Positions 26,554 to 34,228 of a DNA stretch of 64,000 nucleotides are shown here, piece after piece. Source of the stretch: Clostridium cavendishii DSM 21758. GTDB taxonomy: Bacteria > Bacillota > Clostridia > Clostridiales > Clostridiaceae. The translations under genes and the position numbers were made by a program. The stretch lies in contig NZ_FQZB01000020.1 in NCBI RefSeq assembly GCF_900141845.1, positions 17,821 to 81,820 on the forward strand, read 5' to 3'. Each line of letters begins with the position of its first letter. Positions within the stretch are counted from its first letter, which is position 1. The notes beneath the pieces were generated by a model that was given only the letters and a program-made list of their open reading frames with translations, had not been told where the DNA came from and made no database searches.

Positions 26554-26952
26554 ATGTTTAGTATGCTTCCCATTTATTCTAGTAGTTTAATAAATTCTAA
26601 AGAATTTTTCGAGTTAATATGGAACGATGTATTTTGTGAAAAAAATATTGTTTTATCAAATACATTATGTAATTTTAAAGTTGATTTAAAAGAAACAGAT
26701 GATTCCTACATTCTTCAAGCAGACTTACCAGGTTTAAAAAAGAATGAAATTTCTATAGAATATATAAATAACTTTCTACTTATATCTGCTGATAGAAAAG
26801 AAAACTTTTCTAATTCAACTACTTTAAAAAAAGAAAGAGTATTTGGTGAGCAAAAAAGAATGTTCTATTTAGATGATATAGATATAAATTCATTATCTTC
26901 AAATTACAATTTAGGAGAGTTAACTATAATTATAAAAAAGAAACCTAAATAA
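26554..26952 (+). CDS. hsp18: Small heat-shock protein (Hsp20/alpha-crystallin family)
   Basis: The ATG at 26554 with AAGGAGG nine bases upstream gives 132 residues. The start MFSMLPIYSS resembles clostridial Hsp18. The alpha-crystallin domain (about residues 38-130) includes VDLKETDDSYILQADLPGLKKNEISIEY and a terminal NLGELTIIIKKKPK in the place of the usual G-x-L strand. It ends right after that strand and has no C-terminal IxI motif, so it is shorter and more divergent than standard members. It is expected to be an ATP-independent holdase. Confidence 0.85.
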   Translation: MFSMLPIYSSSLINSKEFFELIWNDVFCEKNIVLSNTLCNFKVDLKETDDSYILQADLPGLKKNEISIEYINNFLLISADRKENFSNSTTLKKERVFGEQKRMFYLDDIDINSLSSNYNLGELTIIIKKKPK

Positions 26953-27116
26953 TATTAAATTAAATACTTTTTTGTATATTTTTTAGTATTTTATCTTAAC
27001 TAAATATTTTTTTTTATTTTTTTAATAAAAATCTCTTTATTTTCTTGTCCATTTCTTATATAATTATAAAAAATATTAAATTACTACAAATTTCGATAAA
27101 ATATTATTTAATTTAC

Positions 27117-27211
27117 AAAGGAAGGGGTGAAGCTCTAATTTATAATTAAAGCAAGGAATTTATTATTATTAAAATATTAAATTTGCTTTTAATTTTTAAA
27201 TTAGAATTATT
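27117..27211 (+). promoter_or_regulatory. Leader hairpin separating a strong Shine-Dalgarno from the permease start codon
   Basis: AAAGGAAGGGGTGA (27117-27130) is followed by a long inverted repeat: left arm 27134-27154 (TCTAATTTATAATTAAAGCAA), right arm 27183-27205. The start codon is six bases after the right arm, and no ribosome site stands in the usual place before it. Confidence 0.6.
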
Positions 27212-28612
27212 ATGGAGATTTTCAAAAAAAAATCAATTGAAGAAATGCTTAAAGGTGCTGAAAAAAGTGCCTTAAATAAAAATTTAAGAGCTAAAGATAT
27301 TGCAGCATTAGGTATAGGTGCAGTGGTTGGAGTTGGAATTTTTGTTGCTACTGGAGAAGGTGCTCATCTAGCAGGTCCTGCTGTCGTGATATCATTTATA
27401 ATAGCTGCTATAGTTGCAGCTCTATGCGGTCTTTGTTATTCTGAGCTTTCTACTATGTTTCCTGTAGCTGGAAGTACTTACTCCTATGCCTATATTACAT
27501 TTGGAGAAATAGTAGCTATGATTATAGGCTGGTGCTTAACTGCAGAATATTTAGTTGCTTGTAGTGCAGTTGCTTCGGGTTGGTCAGGAACCTTTGTAGG
27601 AATATTAAAATCTGTTGGTTTAACAGTTCCAAAAATGCTTACTACATCTCCTAGTAATGGAGGAGTAGTAGATTTACCAGCTATTTTAATAGTAGCATTG
27701 ATAACTTATTTACTTTATTACGGTATGCAAGAAAGTGCTAAACTGAATAATGTAATTGTTGGAATTAAAATAGCTATAATTCTTTTATTTATATTCTTAG
27801 GTGTTAAACATATTAATCCAGCTAATTATAAACCTTTTATGCCATTTGGTTGGAAAGGAGTATTTGCAGGTACTGCTACAATATTCTTCTCATATATAGG
27901 TTTTGATGCTATATCTACCGCTGCTGAAGAAGCTAAAAATCCAAAAAGAGATGTACCTCTAGGTCTTATAATCTGTTTATCAGTAGTAAGTTTACTTTAT
28001 GTTGGTGTTGCCTTAGTTCTTACAGGTATTGTTCCTTTTAAAGAAATTATATCTGAAAATGCTGTACCAGGTGCATTAGCCTCTATAGGTATAAACTGGG
28101 GAGCTGCTCTAATCGGAACTGGAGCTATTTTAGGAATGATTTCAACACTACTTGTAATGCTATATGGGCAGGTTAGAATATTTATGGTTATGTCTAGGGA
28201 TGGTTTACTACCAAAAGCATTATCAAAAATTCATTCAAAACATAAAACCCCTTATATATCAACAGTACTAACTGGTGTTATAGCTGCTATAATAGCAGGA
28301 TTCTTACCACTTGATGTAATAGTTCAATTTTTAAGTATAGGAACTTTATTAAGCTTTATAGTAGTATCTCTTGCAGTAATAGTACTTAGAAAAACAATGC
28401 CTAACTTTAATAGACTATTTAAATGCCCTGGTGTTCCATATACCCCTATTATAACAATAATATGTTGTGTAGCTTTAATAAGTAGATTACACCTTATAAC
28501 TTGGTTAGCCTTCTGTATATGGCTTATAATTGGATTAATTATTTACTTTACTTATGGAAGGAAACATAGTACTCTCCAAAATAACAATAATTCAAATGAG
28601 GGTGTAGTTTAA
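27212..28612 (+). CDS. APC-family amino acid permease (CAT/YfnA-like)
   Basis: The protein has 466 residues and about twelve hydrophobic segments. The first carries the substrate-binding GIGAVVGVGIFVATGEGAH motif of APC transporters, and FFSYIGFDAISTAAEEAKNP is typical of the cationic amino acid transporter (CAT) group. The N-terminus MEIFKKKSIEEML matches that of known family members, so the start is correct although no Shine-Dalgarno adjoins it. It is a proton-coupled amino-acid importer in the cytoplasmic membrane; the substrate cannot be assigned. It is a single-gene unit. Confidence 0.9.
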   Translation: MEIFKKKSIEEMLKGAEKSALNKNLRAKDIAALGIGAVVGVGIFVATGEGAHLAGPAVVISFIIAAIVAALCGLCYSELSTMFPVAGSTYSYAYITFGEIVAMIIGWCLTAEYLVACSAVASGWSGTFVGILKSVGLTVPKMLTTSPSNGGVVDLPAILIVALITYLLYYGMQESAKLNNVIVGIKIAIILLFIFLGVKHINPANYKPFMPFGWKGVFAGTATIFFSYIGFDAISTAAEEAKNPKRDVPLGLIICLSVVSLLYVGVALVLTGIVPFKEIISENAVPGALASIGINWGAALIGTGAILGMISTLLVMLYGQVRIFMVMSRDGLLPKALSKIHSKHKTPYISTVLTGVIAAIIAGFLPLDVIVQFLSIGTLLSFIVVSLAVIVLRKTMPNFNRLFKCPGVPYTPIITIICCVALISRLHLITWLAFCIWLIIGLIIYFTYGRKHSTLQNNNNSNEGVV

Positions 28613-28644
28613 TATGATTATATTTTAATTATCTAATAATACGT

Positions 28645-28676
28645 AAAAGAGTAGAAACTTCAGTTTCTACTCTTTT
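28645..28676. terminator. Bidirectional terminator between the permease and mgtE
   Basis: A perfect 15-bp stem, AAAAGAGTAGAAACT / AGTTTCTACTCTTTT, with a two-base loop lies between convergent genes. A/T runs are on both sides. Confidence 0.9.
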
Positions 28677-28682
28677 ATTACA

Positions 28683-30026
28683 TTATGTTAAAAACTTTAG
28701 GAACATAGTCGCCAAACCTAAGAAAAAGAAAAATCCACAAACATCTGTAAATGTAGTTACAAAAACTGCCGATGCTAAAGCTGGATCCACATTTAACTTT
28801 TTAAGAGTTACAGGAACCAAATATCCTGCCATTGTAGCTACACTCATATTAAGGAGCATTGCTAAGCCTATAACTAACCCAAATACAGGATTTCCAGCCC
28901 ATAAGTACCCTATCGTAGCAACAGCTAACCCCACACAAAGGCCATTACATATTCCTGTAAGAGCCTCTTTAAAAAATACTTTTTTAGCATTCTCTATTGT
29001 AAGTTCACCTAATGCTATACCTCTAACTATTAATGTTAATGTTTGAGTTCCTGCATTACCACCCATACCTGAAACTATTGGCATAAAGCTTGCAAGTATT
29101 ACAACTTTATCTATAGTAGAAGAGAAAAGATTGACAGTCGCTGCTGCCAAAAATGCAGTTAATAAATTTATAAAAAGCCATGGTACTCTACTCTTTACAG
29201 ATTCTATTGCTGGCCCGTCTATAATTTCTCCCTCATTAAGACCTCCTAGACGGTACATATCTTCACTATCTTCTTCTCTGACTACCTCTATAATATCATC
29301 AAATGTTATTACTCCAAGCATTTCTCCCTTTTCATCAACTACTGGCATAGCCTGGAATCCATATTTTTCAAATATCTGTGCAACCTCTTCTTGGTCCATA
29401 TTTACAGGAATACTTTTAACCTGCTCAGTCATTATGTCTCTTATTACTGTATCAAATTTAGCTGTAACTAAATCTCTTAATGATAATATTCCCTTAAGTA
29501 TCTCATCTTCATCTAATACATATAAATAATATACAGTTTCAGCTTCAATAGTAGCTGTTTGAAGATAATTTAAAGTTTCTTTAACAGTCATAGACTCCCT
29601 TATAGATACGAATTCCGTAGCCATTATTCCACCTGAACTATCTTCTTCATAGTTCATAAGTTCTTTAACTTCTTCAGCATCCTCTTCATCTATATTATCA
29701 AGAAATCTATCTACCTCTTCAGGCTCTAAGTTAGATAATAGATCGGCTTGCTCATCTGAACTCATTTCATTAAATATCTTATATTGCTCAAGCTCTGGAA
29801 ATAACTCTAGAAATTCTGTTTGCTCTTCTTCATCCATTTCTTCCAAAATATCTGCTACAAGCCAATGTGGAAGCCTTCCTAATATCTCTCCTCTAACATC
29901 TTCTTCTTTTCTAAGAACATCTAGTATATCTGCTGGATGAATCTCCTCTAATAACTCAGAAAGCTCTTTTTCATTTAAACTAAGTAAAGATATTTTTAGC
30001 TCTTCTGTTGAATTTAGATTTTCCAT
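28683..30026 (-). CDS. mgtE: Magnesium transporter MgtE
   Basis: The channel has 447 residues and standard MgtE architecture: an acidic cytoplasmic N domain (to about 130), a tandem CBS pair (about 135-255), a plug helix, and five C-terminal membrane helices with MPIVSGMGGNAGTQTLTLIVRG lining the pore. It imports Mg2+ as a dimer and is gated by Mg2+ binding to the N and CBS domains. GAGGAGG precedes the ATG. The leader holds a small ORF and a strong hairpin instead of a recognisable M-box riboswitch. Confidence 0.95.
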   Translation of the reverse strand: MENLNSTEELKISLLSLNEKELSELLEEIHPADILDVLRKEEDVRGEILGRLPHWLVADILEEMDEEEQTEFLELFPELEQYKIFNEMSSDEQADLLSNLEPEEVDRFLDNIDEEDAEEVKELMNYEEDSSGGIMATEFVSIRESMTVKETLNYLQTATIEAETVYYLYVLDEDEILKGILSLRDLVTAKFDTVIRDIMTEQVKSIPVNMDQEEVAQIFEKYGFQAMPVVDEKGEMLGVITFDDIIEVVREEDSEDMYRLGGLNEGEIIDGPAIESVKSRVPWLFINLLTAFLAAATVNLFSSTIDKVVILASFMPIVSGMGGNAGTQTLTLIVRGIALGELTIENAKKVFFKEALTGICNGLCVGLAVATIGYLWAGNPVFGLVIGLAMLLNMSVATMAGYLVPVTLKKLNVDPALASAVFVTTFTDVCGFFFFLGLATMFLKFLT

Positions 30027-30045
30027 TATATATCCTCCTCATTAA

Positions 30046-30097
30046 GTAGAAGGATTAATGGTTTTTATTTAAGAATAAAGCCACAGAATCCTTCTAC
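30046..30097 (-). promoter_or_regulatory. Leader hairpin immediately upstream of mgtE
   Basis: GTAGAAGGATT (30046-30056) pairs with AATCCTTCTAC (30087-30097), extended inward by TGG/CCA and TTTATT/AATAAA. The 5' arm in the transcript lies inside the small upstream ORF and the 3' arm ends six bases before the mgtE ribosome site. It is not followed by a T run, so it is not a simple terminator. Confidence 0.65.
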
Positions 30098-30155
30098 TAT
30101 TATTATTATTTAATTTTTTGTAGATTTTTAAGCAACTCTGGGCTTCGCCTTCCAT
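30069..30155 (-). CDS. 28-residue leader ORF upstream of mgtE
   Basis: An ATG at 30155 with GAGGTG (30165-30170) nine bases upstream opens a 28-codon frame that ends at 30069, 43 bases before mgtE. The peptide begins MEGEAQSCLKIYKK and ends RRILWLYS. Its last third is encoded by the 5' side of the leader hairpin, so ribosomes on this ORF would unfold it. Position, ribosome site and overlap suggest a regulatory leader peptide, comparable in logic to enterobacterial mgtL. Its expression is not proven. Confidence 0.5.
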   Translation of the reverse strand: MEGEAQSCLKIYKKLNNNNSRRILWLYS

Positions 30156-30224
30156 AAAAATTTTCACCTCTTTTTTTCTATAACTTAATTCACCCTTAGT
30201 TTATTTATATCTAAAATTTATTAA

Positions 30225-31556
30225 TTATTCATTGTGTACTATATCAAGATTACCAAATTTACTGAATTGACCAAGCCATGCAAGTTTAACAGTACCAACT
30301 GGACCGTTTCTCTGTTTTGCTATAATACATTCAGCTACATTCTTATCTTCCGTTTCTTTATTGTAATATTCATCTCTATATAAAAACATTGCAAGATCGG
30401 CATCCTGCTCTATAGATCCTGATTCTCTAAGGTCAGATAGCATAGGTCTATGATCTGCTCTTTGCTCAGGAGCACGAGAAAGCTGCGATAAGGCTATAAC
30501 CGGACATTCCATTTCCTTTGCAATAGCTTTAATATTTCTTGATATTTCTGATACTTCTTGTTGTCGGCTTTCTCCACTACCACTCATAAGTTGAAGATAG
30601 TCAATCATTATTAAATCTATTCCATATTCCATTTTAAGTCTTCTACACTTACTTCTCATTTCCATTACAGAAACTCCAGCACTATCATCTATATATATCT
30701 TAGCTGCAGCTAGTGGTCCTGCTGCTCTAGCTATATTTTCCCAATCTTTATCATCTAAGTTACCAGTTCTAAGTGAAAGCATGTCAACATTAGCCTCCGA
30801 ACATAGAAGCTTATATGCTAATTGTTCTTTAGACATTTCTAAAGAAAATATTACTACACTTTTTCCTTCTCTCAATGCTGCATGTTCACATATATTAAGA
30901 GCAAAAGTTGTTTTACCCATAGATGGTCTAGCCGCTATAAGTACCATATCTCCGCTTTGGAATCCAGATGTTTTGGCATCTAAGTCCTTAAATCCTGAAC
31001 CAACACCAGTTATGCTACCTTTATTATTATAAAGAGATTCTATTTGCTTAAATCCTCTTTCAAGTACAGCACTTATTGGTTCAAAATCACTAGTTGTTTT
31101 AGTTTCAGCTATATCAAATATCTTTTTTTCTGCTTTATCAACTACTTCTTCAACGTTAGATTGATCATTATAACAACTCTCAATTATTTCAGTTGAAGAT
31201 TTTATAAGCTTTCTAAGTATAGATTTTTCGCTAACTATTTTTATATAATCTGCAACGTTAGCTGTTGTAGGAACAGAACCACTTATCTCAGTAACATAAG
31301 TTATTCCACCACTCTTTTCAAGCCTTCCTGTGGATTTTAAATATTCTAATAAAGTAACTTGATCCACAGCTTCATCTCTTTGAAACATTTCAACTATACT
31401 TTGGAATATAGTCTTATGAGCATCTCTATAAAAATCTTCTGTAGTTAATCCTTCCGCTGCTTGAGCTATAGTATTTCTATCAATAATCATAGAACCAAGA
31501 ACTGACTGCTCTGCCTCAATACTTTGAGGTAAACTTCTCATAATTGGTGTATCCAA
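30225..31556 (-). CDS. dnaB: Replicative DNA helicase DnaB
   Basis: The helicase has 443 residues: N-terminal domain (about 1-110), linker helix, and RecA-like ATPase with Walker A ARPSMGKT (209-216), Walker B LIMIDYLQLM and the SEISRNIKAIAKE arginine-finger region. Together with DnaA and the loader it unwinds DNA at the replication fork. It lies downstream of lonB in the same direction but behind a lonB terminator. There is no intein insertion. Confidence 0.96.
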   Translation of the reverse strand: MDTPIMRSLPQSIEAEQSVLGSMIIDRNTIAQAAEGLTTEDFYRDAHKTIFQSIVEMFQRDEAVDQVTLLEYLKSTGRLEKSGGITYVTEISGSVPTTANVADYIKIVSEKSILRKLIKSSTEIIESCYNDQSNVEEVVDKAEKKIFDIAETKTTSDFEPISAVLERGFKQIESLYNNKGSITGVGSGFKDLDAKTSGFQSGDMVLIAARPSMGKTTFALNICEHAALREGKSVVIFSLEMSKEQLAYKLLCSEANVDMLSLRTGNLDDKDWENIARAAGPLAAAKIYIDDSAGVSVMEMRSKCRRLKMEYGIDLIMIDYLQLMSGSGESRQQEVSEISRNIKAIAKEMECPVIALSQLSRAPEQRADHRPMLSDLRESGSIEQDADLAMFLYRDEYYNKETEDKNVAECIIAKQRNGPVGTVKLAWLGQFSKFGNLDIVHNE

Positions 31557-31805
31557 AACTGCATCACTTCCTTTCGCTCATCATTGCTTTACAATAATAT
31601 TATTATGCAATATATATATCCTTTTTACAATACGATACTAATATAAAATTTAAACTATCTATTAAAATCTTCTTATATTTTATACATATTTAGAAATAAA
31701 ATTTTCTTATTTCTACTCTATAATAATATGATAACACTTTTTCATTATATAGTAATTCTTAATTTTTCACTCCAATTTACCATATGCAATTGTATTCCAG
31801 TTAAA
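31557..31805. other. dnaB upstream region
   Basis: About 250 AT-rich bases lie between the lonB terminator and dnaB and presumably carry the dnaB promoter. No conserved RNA or operator was recognised. Confidence 0.4.
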
Positions 31806-31853
31806 AAAGAGATTTAAATACTTTTTTATAATATAAAGTATTTAAACCTCTTT
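31806..31853 (-). terminator. Terminator of the rplI-lonB operon
   Basis: A 19-bp stem with one mismatch (31806-31824 / 31835-31853, containing TTTAAATACTTT and its complement) is followed on the minus strand by TTTTTT. Confidence 0.8.
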
Positions 31854-31866
31854 ATAATGCCTAACT

Positions 31867-33768
31867 TTATTTTTCTAATACAATATCCATAACTTCTTCT
31901 ATTGTACTTATAGTCCTAACTTCTATATCGGTTAATCCATTTGGTATTTCTTTTTCATTATCTTTTGGTACTAGAACAAGTTTAATTCCTTTTCTTCTAG
32001 CTCCATAAACTTTTTCAAAAATACCTCCTACAGGCTTAACCTTTCCTCTTAAGGATATCTCCCCAGTTATAGCTACATCTCCCCTTATAGGTCTTTCAAG
32101 TAAAGCACTTATTATACATATAGTTATTGCAGTTCCTGCTGATGGACCATCTATATTTCCACCACCAACTACATTTACATGTATATCGTAATCTTTAATA
32201 TCTTTATCCGTAACTCTTCTTATAACTGAAGCAGCATTAAATACTGAATCCTTAGCCATAGATCCCGCTGTATCATTAAATCTTATAGTTCCTGTACCTT
32301 TTTTCTTAGCTTCAAATACTGTAGCTTCAATCTCTAATGTTGAACCTAAAAATCCTGATACACCTAATCCATAAACTTGTCCAATTTCACTCTTGTCAAG
32401 ATTTTCCAATCTTTCATAAGGAGTAAATCTTCCAATACTTAAAACTTCTTCTACGTCTTTTAAAGTTATCTTTAATTTTTTAGGCATTTCATCTTTATAG
32501 TTGTAAAGAGCATATCCATAAGCATCAGCTAATATATTTACAGCCTTTCTACCTTCTATAGTATAAGTTGCAATAAGCTCATCAACACCTTTTTGAAGAG
32601 TTACCTCTAATTTCTTAGCTGCATTCTTTACTATTTTTCTAATATCGACTGCTGAAAGTGGTTCAAAGTATACTTCAGTACATCTTGAACGAAGCGCAGG
32701 ATTTATATCTCCTGGACTTCTAGTTGTTGCTCCTATAAGAACAAAATCAGCTGGTGCTCCATTTTCAAATAAATACTTTATATATTTAGGTATATTTTGA
32801 TCATCTGGATCATAATAAGACGATGAAAACTCTACCCTCTTATCTTCTAAAACTTTTAAAATTTTATTTTGAAGAATCTCATCTAATTCTCCAATTTCAT
32901 CTATAAATAGAACTCCACCATGAGCATCTGTTACAAGACCTGGTTTTGGTTCTGGAACTCCCATTTCAGCTAAATCTTTCTTACTACCTTGATATATAGG
33001 ATCATGTACAGAACCTAAAAGAGGGTTTGTTATCTCTCTAGGATCCCATCTCATTGTAGTACCATCCACCTCTACGAACTTAGAATTCTCATCAAATGGT
33101 GTAAACTTAAGCTTTTTAGCTGCCTCTAGAGCTATTCTAGCAGCAGATGTCTTACCAACCCCTGGAGGTCCGTAAAGTATTATATGTTGTGGATATGGCG
33201 ATGACATTTTGGATATTAATGATTTAATAGCTCTTTCTTGTCCTATTACTTCATCAAAATCTGCTGGTCTTAAAAGAGACATTATATTTTTATTAGGCGT
33301 TCTTGCATCTAAAACCTCAAGTTTTGCATACTTCTTTAAGGTTTTAGCATTTTCAGGTCCCTTCTGTTTATTAATAATATTAAGTCTCATTTCATCAACA
33401 TATTTTTCTTGTCTTTTCGTTAAAGCCTCTTCAACCTTAGATTCTATATTATTTTGAATATACTTTCTAGCAAGTTCTTCTGATATCCATCCATAGGTAT
33501 CTTCTAATGCTTCATGTACATTTTCATCAGAAGGTATAGCGGATAAACCCTTACCTTCTGATACTATTTTATTAAGTCCATATAGTCTTTCATAAGCATT
33601 TTTAGATTTTACATATTTTTGTAATTTAAATCTAACAGTTCTAGCTTGAACAGCACCTTTATCAAGTATGTTGTTTGCTATTTCAAAAAGAATATTTACT
33701 TGTGCATCTAAATTTATACCACTACTCATTATTTCTTGTAGTATATTAGTATTTTTTTGTGAACTCAA
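31867..33768 (-). CDS. lonB: LonB-type ATP-dependent protease
   Basis: The protein has 633 residues and lacks the long N-terminal Lon substrate domain. A helical N-terminus leads to an AAA+ module (Walker A YGPPGVGKTS; Walker B VLFIDEIGEL) and a C-terminal Lon protease domain with catalytic Ser in GGGNIDGPSAGTA (S543) and Lys in IFEKVYGA (K586). In Bacilli LonB works in the forespore; its position after rplI and gdpP is conserved in clostridia. GGAGG precedes the ATG. Confidence 0.93.
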   Translation of the reverse strand: MSSQKNTNILQEIMSSGINLDAQVNILFEIANNILDKGAVQARTVRFKLQKYVKSKNAYERLYGLNKIVSEGKGLSAIPSDENVHEALEDTYGWISEELARKYIQNNIESKVEEALTKRQEKYVDEMRLNIINKQKGPENAKTLKKYAKLEVLDARTPNKNIMSLLRPADFDEVIGQERAIKSLISKMSSPYPQHIILYGPPGVGKTSAARIALEAAKKLKFTPFDENSKFVEVDGTTMRWDPREITNPLLGSVHDPIYQGSKKDLAEMGVPEPKPGLVTDAHGGVLFIDEIGELDEILQNKILKVLEDKRVEFSSSYYDPDDQNIPKYIKYLFENGAPADFVLIGATTRSPGDINPALRSRCTEVYFEPLSAVDIRKIVKNAAKKLEVTLQKGVDELIATYTIEGRKAVNILADAYGYALYNYKDEMPKKLKITLKDVEEVLSIGRFTPYERLENLDKSEIGQVYGLGVSGFLGSTLEIEATVFEAKKKGTGTIRFNDTAGSMAKDSVFNAASVIRRVTDKDIKDYDIHVNVVGGGNIDGPSAGTAITICIISALLERPIRGDVAITGEISLRGKVKPVGGIFEKVYGARRKGIKLVLVPKDNEKEIPNGLTDIEVRTISTIEEVMDIVLEK

Positions 33769-33780
33769 AATTTTTCCTCC

Positions 33781-34227
33781 TTATTTGGTAGGAACAATAA
33801 CAACTTTCATTTTTGCACTTACTTCTGGATATAGCTTTAATTCTATGTTATAAGTTCCTGCCAGCTTTATTGTATCCATCACTAATTTCTTTTTATCTAC
33901 TTCTATCTTATATTGTTTAGTTATTTCTTCTGCAACATCTTTGCTTGTTATTGCCCCAAATAGCTTTCCATTTTCCCCTGATTTAGCTTGTATTGTAACT
34001 TCTTTGTTTTTAAGTTCTTCCGCTAATTTTTGAGCTGCTTCTATTTCAGCAGTTTTCTTTCTTCTTTCTGTTTCTTTTTTAGCATTTAATACATGTAAAT
34101 TTGCATCAGTTGCTTCTTCAGCTAATTTCCTTGGGAATAAATAATTTCTCGCATATCCATCAGATGCATTTATAACATCACCTTTTTTACCCATCTTTTT
34201 AACATCTTGTAATAATATAACTTTCAT
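33781..34227 (-). CDS. rplI: 50S ribosomal protein L9
   Basis: The start ATG at 34227 gives MKVILLQDVKKMGKKGDVI, the classical bL9 N-terminus; a GTG nine bases upstream sits inside the ribosome site. With 148 residues it has the two-domain dumbbell: N-terminal rRNA-binding part with GYARNYLFPRKLA, a long connecting helix, and a C-terminal domain starting near residue 80 (GKLFGAITSKDVAE). One base separates it from the gdpP stop codon. Confidence 0.96.
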   Translation of the reverse strand: MKVILLQDVKKMGKKGDVINASDGYARNYLFPRKLAEEATDANLHVLNAKKETERRKKTAEIEAAQKLAEELKNKEVTIQAKSGENGKLFGAITSKDVAEEITKQYKIEVDKKKLVMDTIKLAGTYNIELKLYPEVSAKMKVVIVPTK

Positions 34228-34228
34228 T

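Noticed and set aside
26953..27211. Lysine riboswitch or T-box before the amino-acid permease
   Set aside because: The leader is too short and lacks the T-box sequence (TGGNACCGCG) and any lysine-riboswitch landmarks; only one long hairpin is present.
30027..30225. M-box (ykoK) magnesium riboswitch before mgtE
   Set aside because: None of the conserved M-box sequence blocks was recognised; the leader holds a small ORF and one hairpin instead.
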